Source: Aldrovandia affinis (taxonomy: Eukaryota; Chordata; Actinopteri; Notacanthiformes; Halosauridae). Taken from it: a DNA stretch of 64,000 bases. The DNA lies in contig JAINUG010000014.1 in the NCBI GenBank assembly GCA_029706075.1, positions 1,207,501 to 1,271,500 of the forward strand. Direction: 5' to 3'. Position numbers and translations under genes: made by a program. This document shows positions 1 through 10,775 of this stretch, in pieces (the stretch's first letter is position 1; every line of letters begins with the position of its first letter). The notes below the pieces were generated by a model that searched no databases, was not told the origin of the DNA, and worked only from the letters and a program-made list of their open reading frames with translations.

Positions 1-260
1 CAGACACTGGGGGGTATCAGGAGCGGAGTCACAGACACTGAGGGGTATCAGGAGATACGTCACAGACACGAGGAACTGACATCAGGATTCAACACAAATG
101 TTCCCTTAACTTTGACTTACCAATAAATAAAAGTGCTCTTTTTTATTCTCAGACACTGAAGCGTATCAGGAATCGTGTCATAGACACCGAGACCCAAAAG
201 GAAGCAAGTCACAGACTCTGAGACCCAATAGGAACATAGTCTCAAAAATGAAGACCCCAA
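1..260. repeat. Degenerate ~30-bp tandem repeat
   Basis: Units resembling 'cagacactgaggggtatcagga..gtca' recur at 1-75 and again, more diverged, at about 150-260, separated by non-repeat sequence. They lie in the gapvd1 intron that runs off the left edge. No exon is visible between 1 and 749, apart from a second short tandem array ('gtgtggctcag / gtgtattggtgtgactcag' units) at about 540-685. Confidence 0.7.
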
Positions 261-539
261 TGGGAACTGAGTAACAGTCACTTGAATACCATCTGGAACG
301 GAGGCACATTTAGGGGGAAGGGGCTCTGCTGTAATCTGCCCAGCCTCTGACTTGTGAACACCCGCATTTATGTGTGACAACTTTATTTGAGGGCATGAAT
401 ATTTACAATACCGTCCAGGGAACTCTTACATCTACATGCCCCGCTAGAGGGCATCCCTCGTTGAACTTCGCACATTAAAGGAGCAGTTAAATGAAAAAGC
501 AGTACGGTGGACAACTGCACGAGGTGTAATGTGGTGCAG

Positions 540-685
540 TACAGCACAGTGCAGTGTGGCTCAGTGTGGTGTATTGGTGTGACTCAGTGTGGTGTATTGG
601 TGTGACTCAGTATGGTGCAGTGTGGCTCAGTGTGGTGTGGTGTATTGGTGTGACTCAGTATGGTGCAGTGTGGCTCAGTGAGGAG
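540..685. repeat. Short TG-rich tandem repeat
   Basis: Repeated 'tgtggtgtattggtgtgactcag' and 'tggtgcagtgtggctcag' blocks in alternating order, immediately left of the last gapvd1 exon visible in the window. Confidence 0.7.
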
Positions 686-749
686 CTGGTGGTTTCCAGG
701 TGAATGAGACCAAATAAAAAGAGGGTTGACCACAGATGGACCGTTGTAC

Positions 750-862
750 CTTCGTGGTCAGCGTGGTCAGGCAGGCCGTTGCGGGTGGAGGCGGGGAGCG
801 TGATGGGACAGACCACGGAGTCCGCGGAGCACAGGGCCAGTCTGAGCTTCTTCTTTGCATCG
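750..862 (-). CDS. gapvd1: gapvd1 coding exon c18 (DAKKKLRLALCSADSV block)
   Basis: The exon is 113 nt, entering at phase 2 and leaving at phase 1. On the minus strand the acceptor is tgtggcag at 863-865 and the donor is G|GTACAA below 750. The translation DAKKKLRLALCSADSV.. CP..STRNGLPDHADHE is a highly conserved GAPVD1 block that precedes the C-terminal helical and VPS9 region. The first residue after the junction becomes Ser (AG|C) where mammals have Arg. The next exon expected (IVCFLKVQIAEAINLQ in human) is not in the window. Confidence 0.92.
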
Positions 863-997
863 CTGCCACAGAGAGAGGAAAACGTGTCTAGCAATGTCAA
901 ACCACCTCTGGGGAAGACTAACAAACTCCTCTGTCATGCAGTCTCCCATTCTCTACCTCCCCCTCCCTCTCACTCTCACCCACACTCACATAATCTG

Positions 998-998
<1 letters not shown>

Positions 999-1043
<45 letters not shown>

Positions 1044-1056
1044 ACACACACTCACA

Positions 1057-1129
<73 letters not shown>

Positions 1130-1141
1130 TCACGCACACGC
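999..1141. repeat. (CA)n microsatellite, ~140 bp
   Basis: Nearly pure (CA)n with a few 'tcac', 'gaca' and 'gcac' interruptions. In the gapvd1 transcript this is (UG)n, and it begins about 15 nt after the 5' splice site of exon c17. Confidence 0.97.
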
Positions 1142-1153
1142 ACAAAGACAAAC

Positions 1154-1286
1154 CTAAATGAGAACTTGGAGTCCTGAGGCTGGGCCGTCTGGCTGGCTGA
1201 GTCGGGCAGATCATCTGTGGAGATGTTCTGCAAAACCTCATCTCTGGGCGAGTCGTGAACGCTCTCTCCTTCCCCTCCGCAGGCAT
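1154..1286 (-). CDS. gapvd1: gapvd1 coding exon c17 (ESVHDSPRDE..LQNIS.DDLPDSASQ)
   Basis: The exon is 133 nt, phase 1 in and phase 2 out. The translation GESVHDSPRDEVLQNIS followed by TDDLPDSASQTAQPQDS matches the mammalian GESAHDSPRDEALQNIS..DDLPDSASQAAHPQDS segment. The donor is TTTAG|GTTTGT. The acceptor is an unusual gtgtgtgtgtag, that is, a UG repeat in place of a pyrimidine tract. The length is not a multiple of 3, so skipping this exon would shift the frame. Confidence 0.92.
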
Positions 1287-1335
1287 CTACACACACACAC
1301 GCACACATCACACACACACAAACACACACAGAAAT
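1287..1335. repeat. (CA)n tract abutting an acceptor
   Basis: Interrupted (CA)n that reads (UG)n in the gapvd1 transcript and runs directly into the TAG of the exon c17 acceptor. Confidence 0.9.
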
Positions 1336-1404
1336 ACAGGCCACCTTCAATCTGTAAGATTCAGAAGTTATTAAAACACAGCAGAAAATAGATAGCAGAG
1401 GCAG

Positions 1405-1460
1405 ACGTGTGTGTATGGGTGTGTGAGAATGTGGTGTGTGAGAATGTGGTTTGTGTGTGT

Positions 1461-1497
<37 letters not shown>

Positions 1498-1523
1498 TGT
1501 GTGTGTGTGTGCATGAGTGTGTG
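1405..1523. repeat. (TG)n microsatellite
   Basis: (TG)n with 'tgag' and 'atgtgg' interruptions. It is (CA)n in the transcript and lies 14-20 nt below the donor of exon c16. Confidence 0.95.
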
Positions 1524-1536
1524 AGCGCGGGCTCAC

Positions 1537-1656
1537 CCTGGCTGTCGTAAGAGGCGGTGGCTCTCTCACTGGGACTGGTGCGTTTGATGTTCCTGTATTT
1601 GTCCAGGATGTCTTCAGCTGCCTGGTCCTGCATGTTCTGCCTGGGCAGGGGGTCGT
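1537..1656 (-). CDS. gapvd1: gapvd1 coding exon c16 (AAEDILDKYRNIKRTSPSE)
   Basis: The exon is 120 nt, symmetric phase 1-1. The acceptor is gtctgttag at 1657-1659 and the donor is CAGG|GTGAGC. The translation includes QAAEDILDKYRNIKRTSPSE, close to mammalian VAEDILDKYRNAIKRTSPSD, with one Ala absent after the Asn. The first codon is split as G|AC with the previous exon, giving Asp-Asp as in mammals. Confidence 0.93.
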
Positions 1657-1797
1657 CTAACAGACAGATGGACAGACGTACAGGTTAAAGCCTCCGCCTC
1701 CAGCACGAACACCGTGCTTTATTATCCATTTCCCACTCCCAATTCTGGAACCAGGATTGCCATGACAACCGGAACGACCGTAAAAGGCCAAACCAAC

Positions 1798-1869
1798 CTT
1801 GTGGGACACGCTCAGACATCATGTCCTCCTTCTCTGGCTTGTCCTTTTTCCGGAAGGCCGCCATTGGAG
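1798..1869 (-). CDS. gapvd1: gapvd1 coding exon c15 (basic linker, FRKKDKPEKED)
   Basis: The exon is 72 nt, phase 1-1. The acceptor is cctctctgcag at 1870-1872 and the donor is CAAG|GTTGGT. The translation APMAAFRKKDKPEKEDMMSE corresponds to the mammalian lysine-rich APIPFRKKEKQEKDKDDLG stretch. It continues the exon at 5235-5322 in frame. Confidence 0.88.
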
Positions 1870-2699
1870 CTGCAGAGAGGCGATGTCATGAGTGACCGTG
1901 GACAACAGGTGAGGGGGGGGGGGCTCAGTGACTGTGGCGATGTCACCACTTCTCATTTGCCGCATGACTAAAAACTGAACCATCCTGTATTTAATGTGTG
2001 GCGGCCCACAGAGTCCCAGAGGAAGTTGCCTGGATGCACTGTTGGCGACAGGCAAGGACTTGATATACCTGGCCACGAAAGCCATTATAAACTTTTGTTT
2101 CTTGGCATATTTTCTGAAAAATATTTTATTTTCTAAATATATTTTTCTCCATTGTCATAATTTCTCATTTTCATCAGCTAAGCAAGCGAACAGGGGATAG
2201 CGAATGCTAGCTGCTCAGCCGTCTAGCAATGGTAAGCGTGCTGCTCAGCCGTTGGACCGCGGGGCGAAAAGAAGCGGTGGCTGGCTGCATGCATTCTGGC
2301 GATGCGCATGCCTGTGCGTGCCCTGCGCAGGACGTCGCGGCGATGGGATTGGTCCAGAACTGGCACAATTTTTCAATGGGAAGGAGTTTTGCAGACCACC
2401 ATACACCTTTCTAGAGGATTTAAAATACATTGTTTGGTCGGCACTACATTACTGGTAACAATATGTATGCCAACTAAATACAGATTCAAATCACAACGGA
2501 CTTTCACAAACCAGTAGTGACACATTTTAGCAATAGTGCACATGGATAGCCACTAGCAAATAAAAACAGCACAGCTTCCTCTACTGCAAAAAAAAACGAA
2601 ACCATACGTATATATGTGTGTGTTATGAAAAAAAAACTGCATGACCAGGCCACAAAGAGAAAGAGCATCGCCTCATCGCATATACCCATACGTATATAT

Positions 2700-2743
<44 letters not shown>

Positions 2744-5234
2744 TATGAAAGTATTATTATTAAGTATTATGAAATGCACAATAGTGTGAAATCGTGTATG
2801 TATGTACATATGTATAGAAACAGGTGAGGTTTGTGTACCAGAAAGGTGATCTGGTCTGGCGTGATTAATTTGACCCGCTACCCCAGTTCATTCATTCCTT
2901 TCCATAACAGACCTGTCCCGACCAGAAACACAAAGACTAACAAAGCCCGTTTTTAAAACTGCCCACTGTCCTTTTAATGAATTATGAATCAACTTAAACT
3001 TGTTACTTACTTAAACTAACTTGTTGACAATTGCAAAATACCAAATAGTTTTGTCTTAGTTATAGGCCTTGTATTTTTTTTCACAGCAAGGAAAGGAGAA
3101 AACATTGGGTCAGTGAAAATGAATCGGACATCTGAAGGCGAATGTCTCCAGTGGCCATTGTGTACAGTTCCGTTTCCACAGAAACGTCCATTAACAACTG
3201 TTCAAACATGAGAAAAACACATACAAACGAGTTGAACCGTGTTCCTCAATGATATTTCAGCTTACCTTGGCTGAATTTTTGAACACAGTCCCTCCAGTTA
3301 ATAAATAATATCCTAAACATAAGAAGTCCCCTTTTGGGTTAAAATACATTAACTGTATAGCGAAGAGCCTTTCCATTTGTTCCGTCATTGTAACGTGTCA
3401 ATGTAATTGCGCGCGGATGTATTCAGAACGCATTAACACTTTAATGACATTTACATTTTATTCAATTTAAAAAGTTGCCAAATGATCATTGAACCAGGCC
3501 CAAACCCGGCACAAGCCTTCTGGTGCCATGGGCTGGGACCAGGTAGCCAGGCCTTCATTTGGGGTCCTTCATGAAAACGTATTTCTTTATCAGCCTTATC
3601 ATTAATTTCATTGAATAAACTTCTCAGGAAACAGGTTTATCCAGGTGTTTAACAGCCATGAGCCATGGCTATGTCCTGTACAATTCCTAATCTCAATCAA
3701 AATCGATATCTCTATCCGGTCCCTCGCCCTTGTGCACCATCACTAATGTGATATTTAAGCGCGTGTGCGTTGGGCCGTCCTGCCTTCAATCTCTTGGGGC
3801 TCAGGCTGCCCTGTGAAAAGTGCTGAGGCCCTGAAAAGCCTCCCCGTTTGATCACTGCCGTTTCTGGGACGTGGAGTCTATTTCCGGTCCCCCCCGAGCG
3901 CCCCAGCACGGCCGCGCTGCTCATCAGCTCTGACTGCAGGAGCGCTTCAGAGACGAGCAAACTGCAGGTGCAAACAGCGTGCTTCACTGCCACAGCCAGC
4001 GCTCATCCCACCCCGCCCCCGCCCCCACCCCCTCCCCGCTTCCTGTGGAGTGAGTTTATTCACTTCTCGAGACAACCCATGTTTAAATCATTTTCACCTT
4101 TCACCCCACCCGCTCACAAACTATATTATCAATGAGCATCCCAGGGTTGGGTGGGGCAGGGAGGGTTCACAGTAGCGTTGCCCTGACCCAAAGCTCCCCG
4201 TTATCCTAACTGGCAGTGACGGGACAGCGACGCTTCATGATCCCATCAAGGGGCAAGGGGCTAACACGCACTGTCAGTCGCTAACACAGGATCCAATGGA
4301 AAGATTTTGTTCTCAATAGCAGCCAAAATTATTATTGGTTCTAGTCAGCGAGTTATTGATAGCGCTACCACTTGAGAATCATGAAGCCTCCCTCTCCCAT
4401 AGCTACGAAACGAGCGGAGACCGATCTGCAATGGCTAGTGAGCGTAGCATGAGAAACCCATTGCTGCTAATGCAGGCGATGCTAATGAGGGCTTCTCCCC
4501 TTGGGATACACTACCACGTGTAATGCAAACAAAAAAAAAAAATCAGCAAAACAAAAACACAAATGACGATCTACAAAACAAAAGTCACATTACGGCTGCA
4601 GCTATGGCAAAAGGGGCGTGGCCGCGGGATGCCGGACGACGATCGGCCCGCCCCCTCGCGCCTCACAGCTCGGCAGGGGCGGGGGAGGGGAGGGGGGGGC
4701 ACTGTGCATTACCTGGTCCTTCGCTTTCAGCAGTCCAGTACAGCACTGTGTGAAGAACAACAGACACGCTCACTCTCCACCGGTCCTGCCGTCTACCTCC
4801 GGCCCTCACCGCCTACAGCGGCGCAGCCAACACCACTGGAGGCTCACACCACCTCGAACTTACGCTACAGTTCAGTCCCACAGCCTTTCATAGACATTCT
4901 ATTGGTTACCAATTTTTGTACAAAATTATAAGGAAATGTACTACTGTATTTTGCAGTTTTTAAGAGTTCTTGTTTTTTGTATGGATAATAGCTTCTTTGT
5001 TGTATTACATTACAGTTAGACTGACATACTGTGCATCTGCACAGGCCTTCAGCATTGGTAGGAGTGGGAATCAGAGAGGATATGCTGGGAAAGGACACAG
5101 AAGTGCCTCTACATCTCATTAAGTTAACCGGTAATTCATTCTGAATTAGTCAAGTGAGACACGTCACAATCATTGTTATAATATTTGTCTGAGTGATTAC
5201 TTCATAAAAGGGAAAAGGTTTCTCTTGATGTTAC
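1870..5234 (-). other. gapvd1 intron between exons c14 and c15
   Basis: No exon-like segment was found. It holds a (GT)n microsatellite at 2701-2741, AT-rich unique sequence at 2800-3700, a C-rich tract at 4014-4036 and a GC-rich patch at 4610-4830. None of the open frames resemble a protein I know. Confidence 0.7.
2701..2741. repeat. (GT)n microsatellite
   Basis: About 20 GT units, flanked on both sides by 'catacgtatatat' segments (2605-2618 and 2688-2699). Confidence 0.95.
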
Positions 5235-5322
5235 CTTTGGGTATGGCGGAAACGAAGCGTTTTTTCCACCACGGTCGGTTACGATCGGACTTCTCGTCAT
5301 CGCTGTCCTTCCTCTCCTCCCC
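5235..5322 (-). CDS. gapvd1: gapvd1 coding exon c14 (EERKDSDDEKSDRNRPWWKKRF)
   Basis: The exon is 88 nt, phase 0 in and phase 1 out. The acceptor is gtacacacag and the donor is AAAG|GTAACA. It encodes the nearly invariant acidic-to-basic segment ERKDSDDEKSDRNRPWW followed by KKRFVSAIPK, which in mammals ends FVSAMPK. Confidence 0.95.
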
Positions 5323-5701
5323 CTGTGTGTACAGAACAGGATGTTCAGAGGAGGGGTTTAAGTGGTTCCTAACTTAATGATCCCACTTCATGAACACACT
5401 TTCTGTGACCCCACCCCTTCTTAAAACCTTGTAACCTAACATAATGTTCAAAGAACTGCAACTAGTGCTATGTATGTGTCAGTTTAATCTGACTGGAGAG
5501 TGTGTAATATGACAGAAAGTATATTACACACTTATATGTGTAAAAAAGTATATTTCCACGTGTCTTGTGACCCATTTCAACCCATCTCAGAACCCACCAG
5601 TGGGTCCCAACTCGACCCACAGTTTGGGAACCACCGCGGTGGTATATAAGGTCGTGGCCGTGGTTGGGGACCGGGGGGGCAGGGAAGCAGGAGGGACTCA
5701 C

Positions 5702-6028
5702 ATCTCCTTTCAGCGAGTCCTTGCTTGGCGAGGAGGAGGGTCCCAGGGAGTAGGCGGAGGCCGGGTCACGCTCCTCGGTGGCGGCGGCCCGGCGATTGAG
5801 CCCGGGGTCGCTGGTGGGCCGGCGGCCGGCGCAGACGATGTCGGAGCTGCGGCTGCGCACCAGCCGGTCGGGGTAGGAGTGCCGCTGCTTGGCCTGCTCC
5901 AGCTCCGCCTGCGCCAGGCCGTGGGGGGCGAACAGGGCGTGGCGCGGCTCCGAGACGGGCGGGTCCGGGGGAGGGTGGGGGCCGAATGCAGTGCGCCTTG
6001 GGCCTCACGATGGTGCCCGTGGAGGAAC
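5702..6028 (-). CDS. gapvd1: gapvd1 coding exon c13, carries an apparent 1-nt frameshift
   Basis: The acceptor is cctctgcag at 6029-6031 and the donor is GAT|GTGAGT. The 5' part reads GSSTGTIVRPKAHCIRP in the phase left by the previous exon. The 3' part (..QRHSYPDRLVRSRSSDIV..RRPTSDP..NRR) is in the phase needed by the next exon, but the two are in different frames. At 327 nt the exon is one base too long for entry phase 1 and exit phase 0. Both halves match mammalian VRPKVHYARPSHPPPDPP and QRHSYPERLVRSRSSDIV. The switch falls in the C-rich stretch at 5967-5981. Strong GC richness (5750-6000) and homopolymers make an assembly or base-calling error plausible. Confidence 0.85.
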
Positions 6029-6230
6029 CTGCAGAGGACAGAGGAAGTGATGTCACAGGAGTCGCCCCGCTGGACGCTGCACACTTACGGAGAGATGAGT
6101 AACTCAATGCTTTTAACTCAAGAATAACTCCCACGAGTACTCACACTGGTGAACTGAGCTGTGTACATGACTACTCAGAAGACTTATAATCAGTCTTATG
6201 TGTTTTAGAGTTCTAACACATATGCTCTTT

Positions 6231-6231
<1 letters not shown>

Positions 6232-6288
<57 letters not shown>

Positions 6289-6350
6289 GAGACAGAGACA
6301 CAGACACACAGACACACACAGAGACAGAGACACAGACACAGACACACACA

Positions 6351-6395
<45 letters not shown>

Positions 6396-6420
6396 AGAGA
6401 GACACACACACACACACACG
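6232..6420. repeat. Compound (CA)n / (GACA)n microsatellite
   Basis: (CA)n at 6232-6283, a (GACAGA/CACA) mixture at 6284-6352, then (CA)n again to 6420. It is UG-rich in the transcript. Confidence 0.95.
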
Positions 6421-7069
6421 GTCATGGAGAAAGTTCCAGAAGTGCTGGAGAGTGCCGTCGGTGAGAGCCATGCTCAGGGTGAGGGTAGGCCACCTGTTCC
6501 AAGGGTAGACTCTCCCTCCTGAAAGCCTTCCAGCACCAGCCTGGCGCCACGCGCGCTGTGAGACGGAGGGGCCGTGCCAACATGCCCGCGGTGAGGTCTC
6601 GCAACCTGTCACCGCATCACCTTGCCGCACAGACACGCAGCCCTGGCACTGTCTCCACGGCAACAAAGAGCGGGGGACCCCATTTTACAGATCGGGGATT
6701 GTAAAATCTCCCACAACCCCCCCAAAAGAGAGAGCCTCTTGCCCAAACAGGGCAACCAAAAAATCCACAGATATTTCTGCCACCATGATATTGTGTCCTG
6801 TGATTTGGAGGGAGGGACAGAGGGAGGCGGAAAAAGAAACAGAGAGAAAGAGAGACCGGTTCTCTTGTTCATTCTTTTTTCACTTTCATGCTGTTCATTT
6901 GAGCCCGTGCCATTAGTGGGGAGTTAATGATCCCGGTTTTAGCAGATTACCTTCTCCCGATGACAGTGGATCAAACATGGCCAGCAGGGATTCAGCCTGG
7001 GATGGGGGAGACGTCAGGTGGGGCCCTCCTGGAAGGACAGGGAGAAACAGAGAACCTTAATGGCACTTG

Positions 7070-7182
7070 CACTCAATCTACCCTTAACCCACCTCAGCTA
7101 GCACGTAAACTCAGTCTACCCTTAACCCACCTCCGCTAGCACCTATACTCAGTCTACCCTTACCCCACCTCCGCCTACCCTC
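7070..7182. repeat. 38-bp tandem repeat, ~3 copies
   Basis: 'ctacccttaacccacctc' recurs at 7078, 7116 and 7154, an exact 38-bp spacing, in an intron of gapvd1. Confidence 0.85.
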
Positions 7183-7559
7183 AATCAGTGATACTCATAT
7201 ACAAATATATAACTGGCTATTTGAATAATATATAACTGACTGTTTGCTTTAGAAATGTGAAGCATGGGCTTCCACAAATTTCTTGCAGGTTTAATAGTGT
7301 ACAATTTGGCCAATTCTGAATGTACTATACGTACGTTGTAAAATGTAAATTTTTTGGTGAAAAATCCTGAATGGGGACTTAAACACAGGTCTGGGGTAGA
7401 ATCTCCCCAGTTACCGCTTATAAACAGCGCTTTGTGGTGGAGGAGGCCGAGCCATGTTCTGGGAGACGGCCATTAATAAGCTCGGACGGCGTCTGTCCAG
7501 TTAGACGGAGGAGTGATGGCCACCGCACGACTGAGTGCGGACCCGCTGCTCGCCCCTAC

Positions 7560-7670
7560 CGTGGGCCGACTCCTCCCCATCTGGACTGGTCACCGAGTCC
7601 TTCCCCCCGAAGTCCGAGCTGCACTCCGACCGCAGGTCCTCCATCTTGTTTGGGATGTCCTCCGATGTGG
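7560..7670 (-). CDS. gapvd1: gapvd1 coding exon c12 (ATSEDIPNK..EDLRSECSSDF)
   Basis: The exon is 111 nt, phase 1-1. The acceptor is ctgctcactag at 7671-7673 and the donor is CACG|GTAGGG. The translation TSEDIPNKMEDLRSECSSDF followed by GGKDSVTSPDGEE matches mammals nearly residue for residue, except that the mammalian GIS preceding ATSEDIP is absent and the acidic tail differs. Confidence 0.94.
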
Positions 7671-8987
7671 CTAGTGAGCAGGTTAGTAAACAGAATATTA
7701 AGGACCCGGGGACATTGTAACCCAGGGTTACGATCGGTACCGTCGATATGTCATACTCCCATCTCAACAGCGCTGATTATGTGTCAATCTGGCACACCCT
7801 GGCATCCTCCTTAATAGCACATTTATTAACATTCATTAATGCTGACTAACCATCAACAACATGCTTTAATAATGATGCACAAGGCAGCTATTAATCATTT
7901 ATTACATATTCATAACTGTTATGTAAAAGTGTTCCTAAATATCAAATATAATACAATCCTTGAAAGGTAGGAAGATGCAAATCGAACGGCATGAAAACAA
8001 TGGAGTTTGGAATGTGGAATTGTATGAAGTACGAAGTATACGTTATCGGCTCTAAGAGACCGGAAGTCAGAAAGTCTTGAAAAGGAGCCTCTGCGACCTT
8101 GACCTTTGACCTTGTGGCCCCTACATCAATAGGGTTCTGGGGAACAGGTTTTCTCCGGTTCCATCAAAAACAGGACCACAGGAAATTCCAAAGGAAGGTT
8201 CAGTTCAGGTCAGGATTCTTCCAACTATTTATTCCTAGGGGCCATATTTATTTTGAAAAATTGAGCATATGGGCCAAACACCTTCCACATTATTTTTATA
8301 CATCAACGTATGGATAAGATGCATTATACTTGTGTGTAAACAAAATAGATGCTTTCCTATCACAGACATGGCTACCTATTACTTGGTCCCCACTGGGACT
8401 TGTGCTGACACAGCATATGCAGACCTGGACATAGCCATCATTTGTGATGCATCTGAATAATATCGTTTTTTTATTTCTCAATGATCAAGGGGCCAAGAGT
8501 ACATCCATGGTGGTGGGGGGATGGGGGGGCGCTCATTGAATAGCCCTGGTTTAGGTCAACCCCGAAACACACAGCGGCTCTTTCTGGCAGCTTCGTTCTC
8601 TCCACCTCGCTGCAAGCACGGGGGCGTGGCTCAATCCCCGCCGAGTGTCAGCCTTTCTCAGACGGGATCAGGGGGCGAACAGCTGGCCAGACTGAGAGCG
8701 ACAGGAGCGCGGGCAGAGACCAGGGAGTGATGGAGCGTGGGCCGTCCCCGAGCGCGTGTCCAACCACCCCCTTCTCACTTCCTCACCCGCAGGGGGCTCC
8801 AAACTGGCGTCCAAAACCCCCACGGGACAAAGCAGGGGCGGGGGGGTTGGGGGCGCAGGGAGACGGACGAGGAGAGTAATAACCGATGAGGACCCGTCCA
8901 GATTCAAATAAGTGGAAACGATAACACAAATCACGCCTGTCACGGGGATGCGGTTTTGTTGACCAGTGAAATAAGGCCAGGCGCAGT

Positions 8988-9142
8988 GGTCCTGTGTGGC
9001 TCAGTAGGTAGAGCATGGTGGTGGCAATGCTTAGGTTGTGGGTTTAATTCCCTCTGGGGCCACATACACTGAAAAATGTATGCGTTCACTACTGTAAGTC
9101 GCTTTGGATAAAAGATGGTCTGCTAAATGTCATATATTATAT
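8988..9142 (+). mobile_element. tRNA-derived SINE with LINE-type tail
   Basis: It has an A-box-like 'tggctcagtaggtagagcatgg' and a B-box-like 'gggtttaattcc', then the 'gtaagtcgctttggataaaa..tctgctaaatg' tail. It sits in a gapvd1 intron close to the donor of exon c11. Confidence 0.8.
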
Positions 9143-9225
9143 TAGGTGCAGTGGAAGCTGCTCACACATTCACGCGGCGTGCAAAGGGCAGGTGAAAGGT
9201 CAGGGGTTAGGAGGTGCTCTCGTAC

Positions 9226-9360
9226 CTGAGACCACGCTGAGGCCGGGGGTGCTGGGCCGGGAGCTGACCTCCCTGACCTCGGTGTCGTCCGAGGTGCTCC
9301 CCACCCCCGAGCAGCTCTCCAGCTCCTGCAGGCGCTCCTCCTGCTTCAGGTCCGGGGCCT
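9226..9360 (-). CDS. gapvd1: gapvd1 coding exon c11 (EAPDLKQEERLQELESCSG)
   Basis: The exon is 135 nt, phase 1-1. The acceptor is ttggcccccag at 9361-9363 and the donor is TCAG|GTACGA. It encodes EAPDLKQEERLQELESCSG, then VGSTSDDTEVREVSSRPST and PGLSVVS, almost identical to mammalian GAPVD1. Confidence 0.95.
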
Positions 9361-9479
9361 CTGGGGGCCAAACACATGCAGCGTGTTACCATAGAGACAC
9401 ACACATGCGTGCAGCGCGCGGTCACAGCCACATACAGTACAGCGAGGTGCACAAACACTAACTAATACTGTACATGTAC

Positions 9480-9680
9480 CAACACACACTCCTGCTTAAA
9501 TGGCTATACACATACACACACCTGTTTAAATGGCTACATACACACACACTACTATTTAAATGGCTATACACACACACACACACCTGTTTAAATCGCTATA
9601 CACATACACACACTCCTGTTTAAATGGCTACACACACACACACTACTATTTAAATGGCTACACACACACACACACCCCTG
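9480..9680. repeat. ~50-bp tandem repeat with (CA)n cores
   Basis: 'cacctgtttaaatggctatacacacacacac' type units recur about five times between 9483 and 9690, followed by a pure (CA)n at 9719-9757. Confidence 0.8.
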
Positions 9681-9717
9681 TTTAAGTCTATATGTACAAA
9701 CAGGAATGCACGCAGTG

Positions 9718-9718
<1 letters not shown>

Positions 9719-9757
<39 letters not shown>
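9719..9757. repeat. (CA)n microsatellite
   Basis: About 19 CA units in a gapvd1 intron, (UG)n in the transcript. Confidence 0.95.
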
Positions 9758-9758
<1 letters not shown>

Positions 9759-10189
9759 AATCTATTTTGTTTGTCTCCTGCACTCAAGAGCAGGATGCTT
9801 GGAGACAACAAGCTCCCAAAATCACCCCTCCCCTAATCCCCCCCCCTGAAGAAATGAAAACACAGCACATCATGAGCAGTCCCAGGGGTTCATTAGTTTT
9901 GTGCTTTATAACACTTTCACCAAGCAACTTTAATAATGCAGCAAATTTAATAAGGAGCACTTTTCTGGGAAATAACAAATTGTGTGAGATGCTCCCCCCT
10001 CTTAACTGCTGGCCATTAGCATCTCATTTATGCAGCGCTGTCCTGTCAACGGCCTTCACCATGCACCCCCAAAAAAACACCATTTACATAATGGATCACT
10101 CCTATACCCACAAAATTAAACTGCTGTCCAATCACAGACTGGGAAATGGCCAGGAATTTAAACGACCCTGCCTCTGATGTGAGACAGAG

Positions 10190-10505
10190 AGAGCGAGTGA
10201 GAGAGCAAGAAAAATGAGAGAGGGAGGGTTGAGAGGATGAGAGAGCAAGAAAGAAGAGGGAGAGAGAATGACAGGGATAGAGAAAGAATCAGAGAGGGAG
10301 AATGAGTGTAAGAGATAAAGAATGAATAAGGACAGGAGAGAGAGAGACAGAGACAGAGACAGAGACAGAGACAGAGACAGAGACAGAGACAGAGACACAG
10401 AGACAGAGACAGAGAGACAGAGAGACAGAGAGACAGAGAGACAGAGAAAGAGAGAGAAAGAGACAGAGAAAGAGACAGAGAAAGAGAGACAGAGACACAG
10501 AAACA
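10190..10505. repeat. Purine-rich (GAGACA)n / GA tract, ~315 bp
   Basis: Almost pure purine on the plus strand with regular GAGACA units at 10346-10400 and GAGAGACA units after that. In the gapvd1 transcript it is a CU-rich tract. Confidence 0.95.
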
Positions 10506-10679
10506 GATACATTTCCAAACAGCCAGACCCAACCCACACCAGGACCTAGGCATAACCTTTCATACATTTGGGAAACCTCTGGTTCCTCGCGCTCACTCCA
10601 CCGCTCCCATAATGTCCCCTTACATCCCATTACAGATATGCTTGGTACACACCTTTAGCGTGCTCATTATCCACAGCTA

Positions 10680-10775
10680 TCCACTCACTGAAGCCACTCA
10701 GGTTAAGTACCTTGTTCAGGGGTACACAGCTAATGCCCCACCTGAGAGCGGAACCCGCAATCCCCTTGAAGGCGA
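10680..10775 (-). mobile_element. Degraded SINE fragment
   Basis: 'ggttaagtaccttgttcaggggtacacagc' followed by an inverted B-box-like 'ggaacccgcaatcccc' resembles the body of the SINEs at 36500 and 22966, read on the minus strand. Confidence 0.5.

Larger units (their letters stand above)
6029..7559 (-). other. gapvd1 intron between exons c12 and c13
   Basis: Contains a CA/GACA microsatellite (6232-6420) and a 38-bp tandem repeat (7070-7180). In mammals a long alternative segment (starting DFLYILQPKQ) lies at this junction; I find no counterpart here, and phase 1 ends on both sides join directly to give Gly as in the short mammalian isoforms. Confidence 0.6.

Noticed and set aside
704-1633. 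Long open frames of His-Thr or Cys-Val repeats (also at 6113-6666, 11797-12090, 25725-26633, 33842-34306, 39096-39591)
   Set aside because: They are translations of (CA)n/(TG)n microsatellites, open in all frames and on both strands; not genes.
5567-6134. Large overlapping frames on both strands
   Set aside because: Shadows of GC-rich gapvd1 exon c13.
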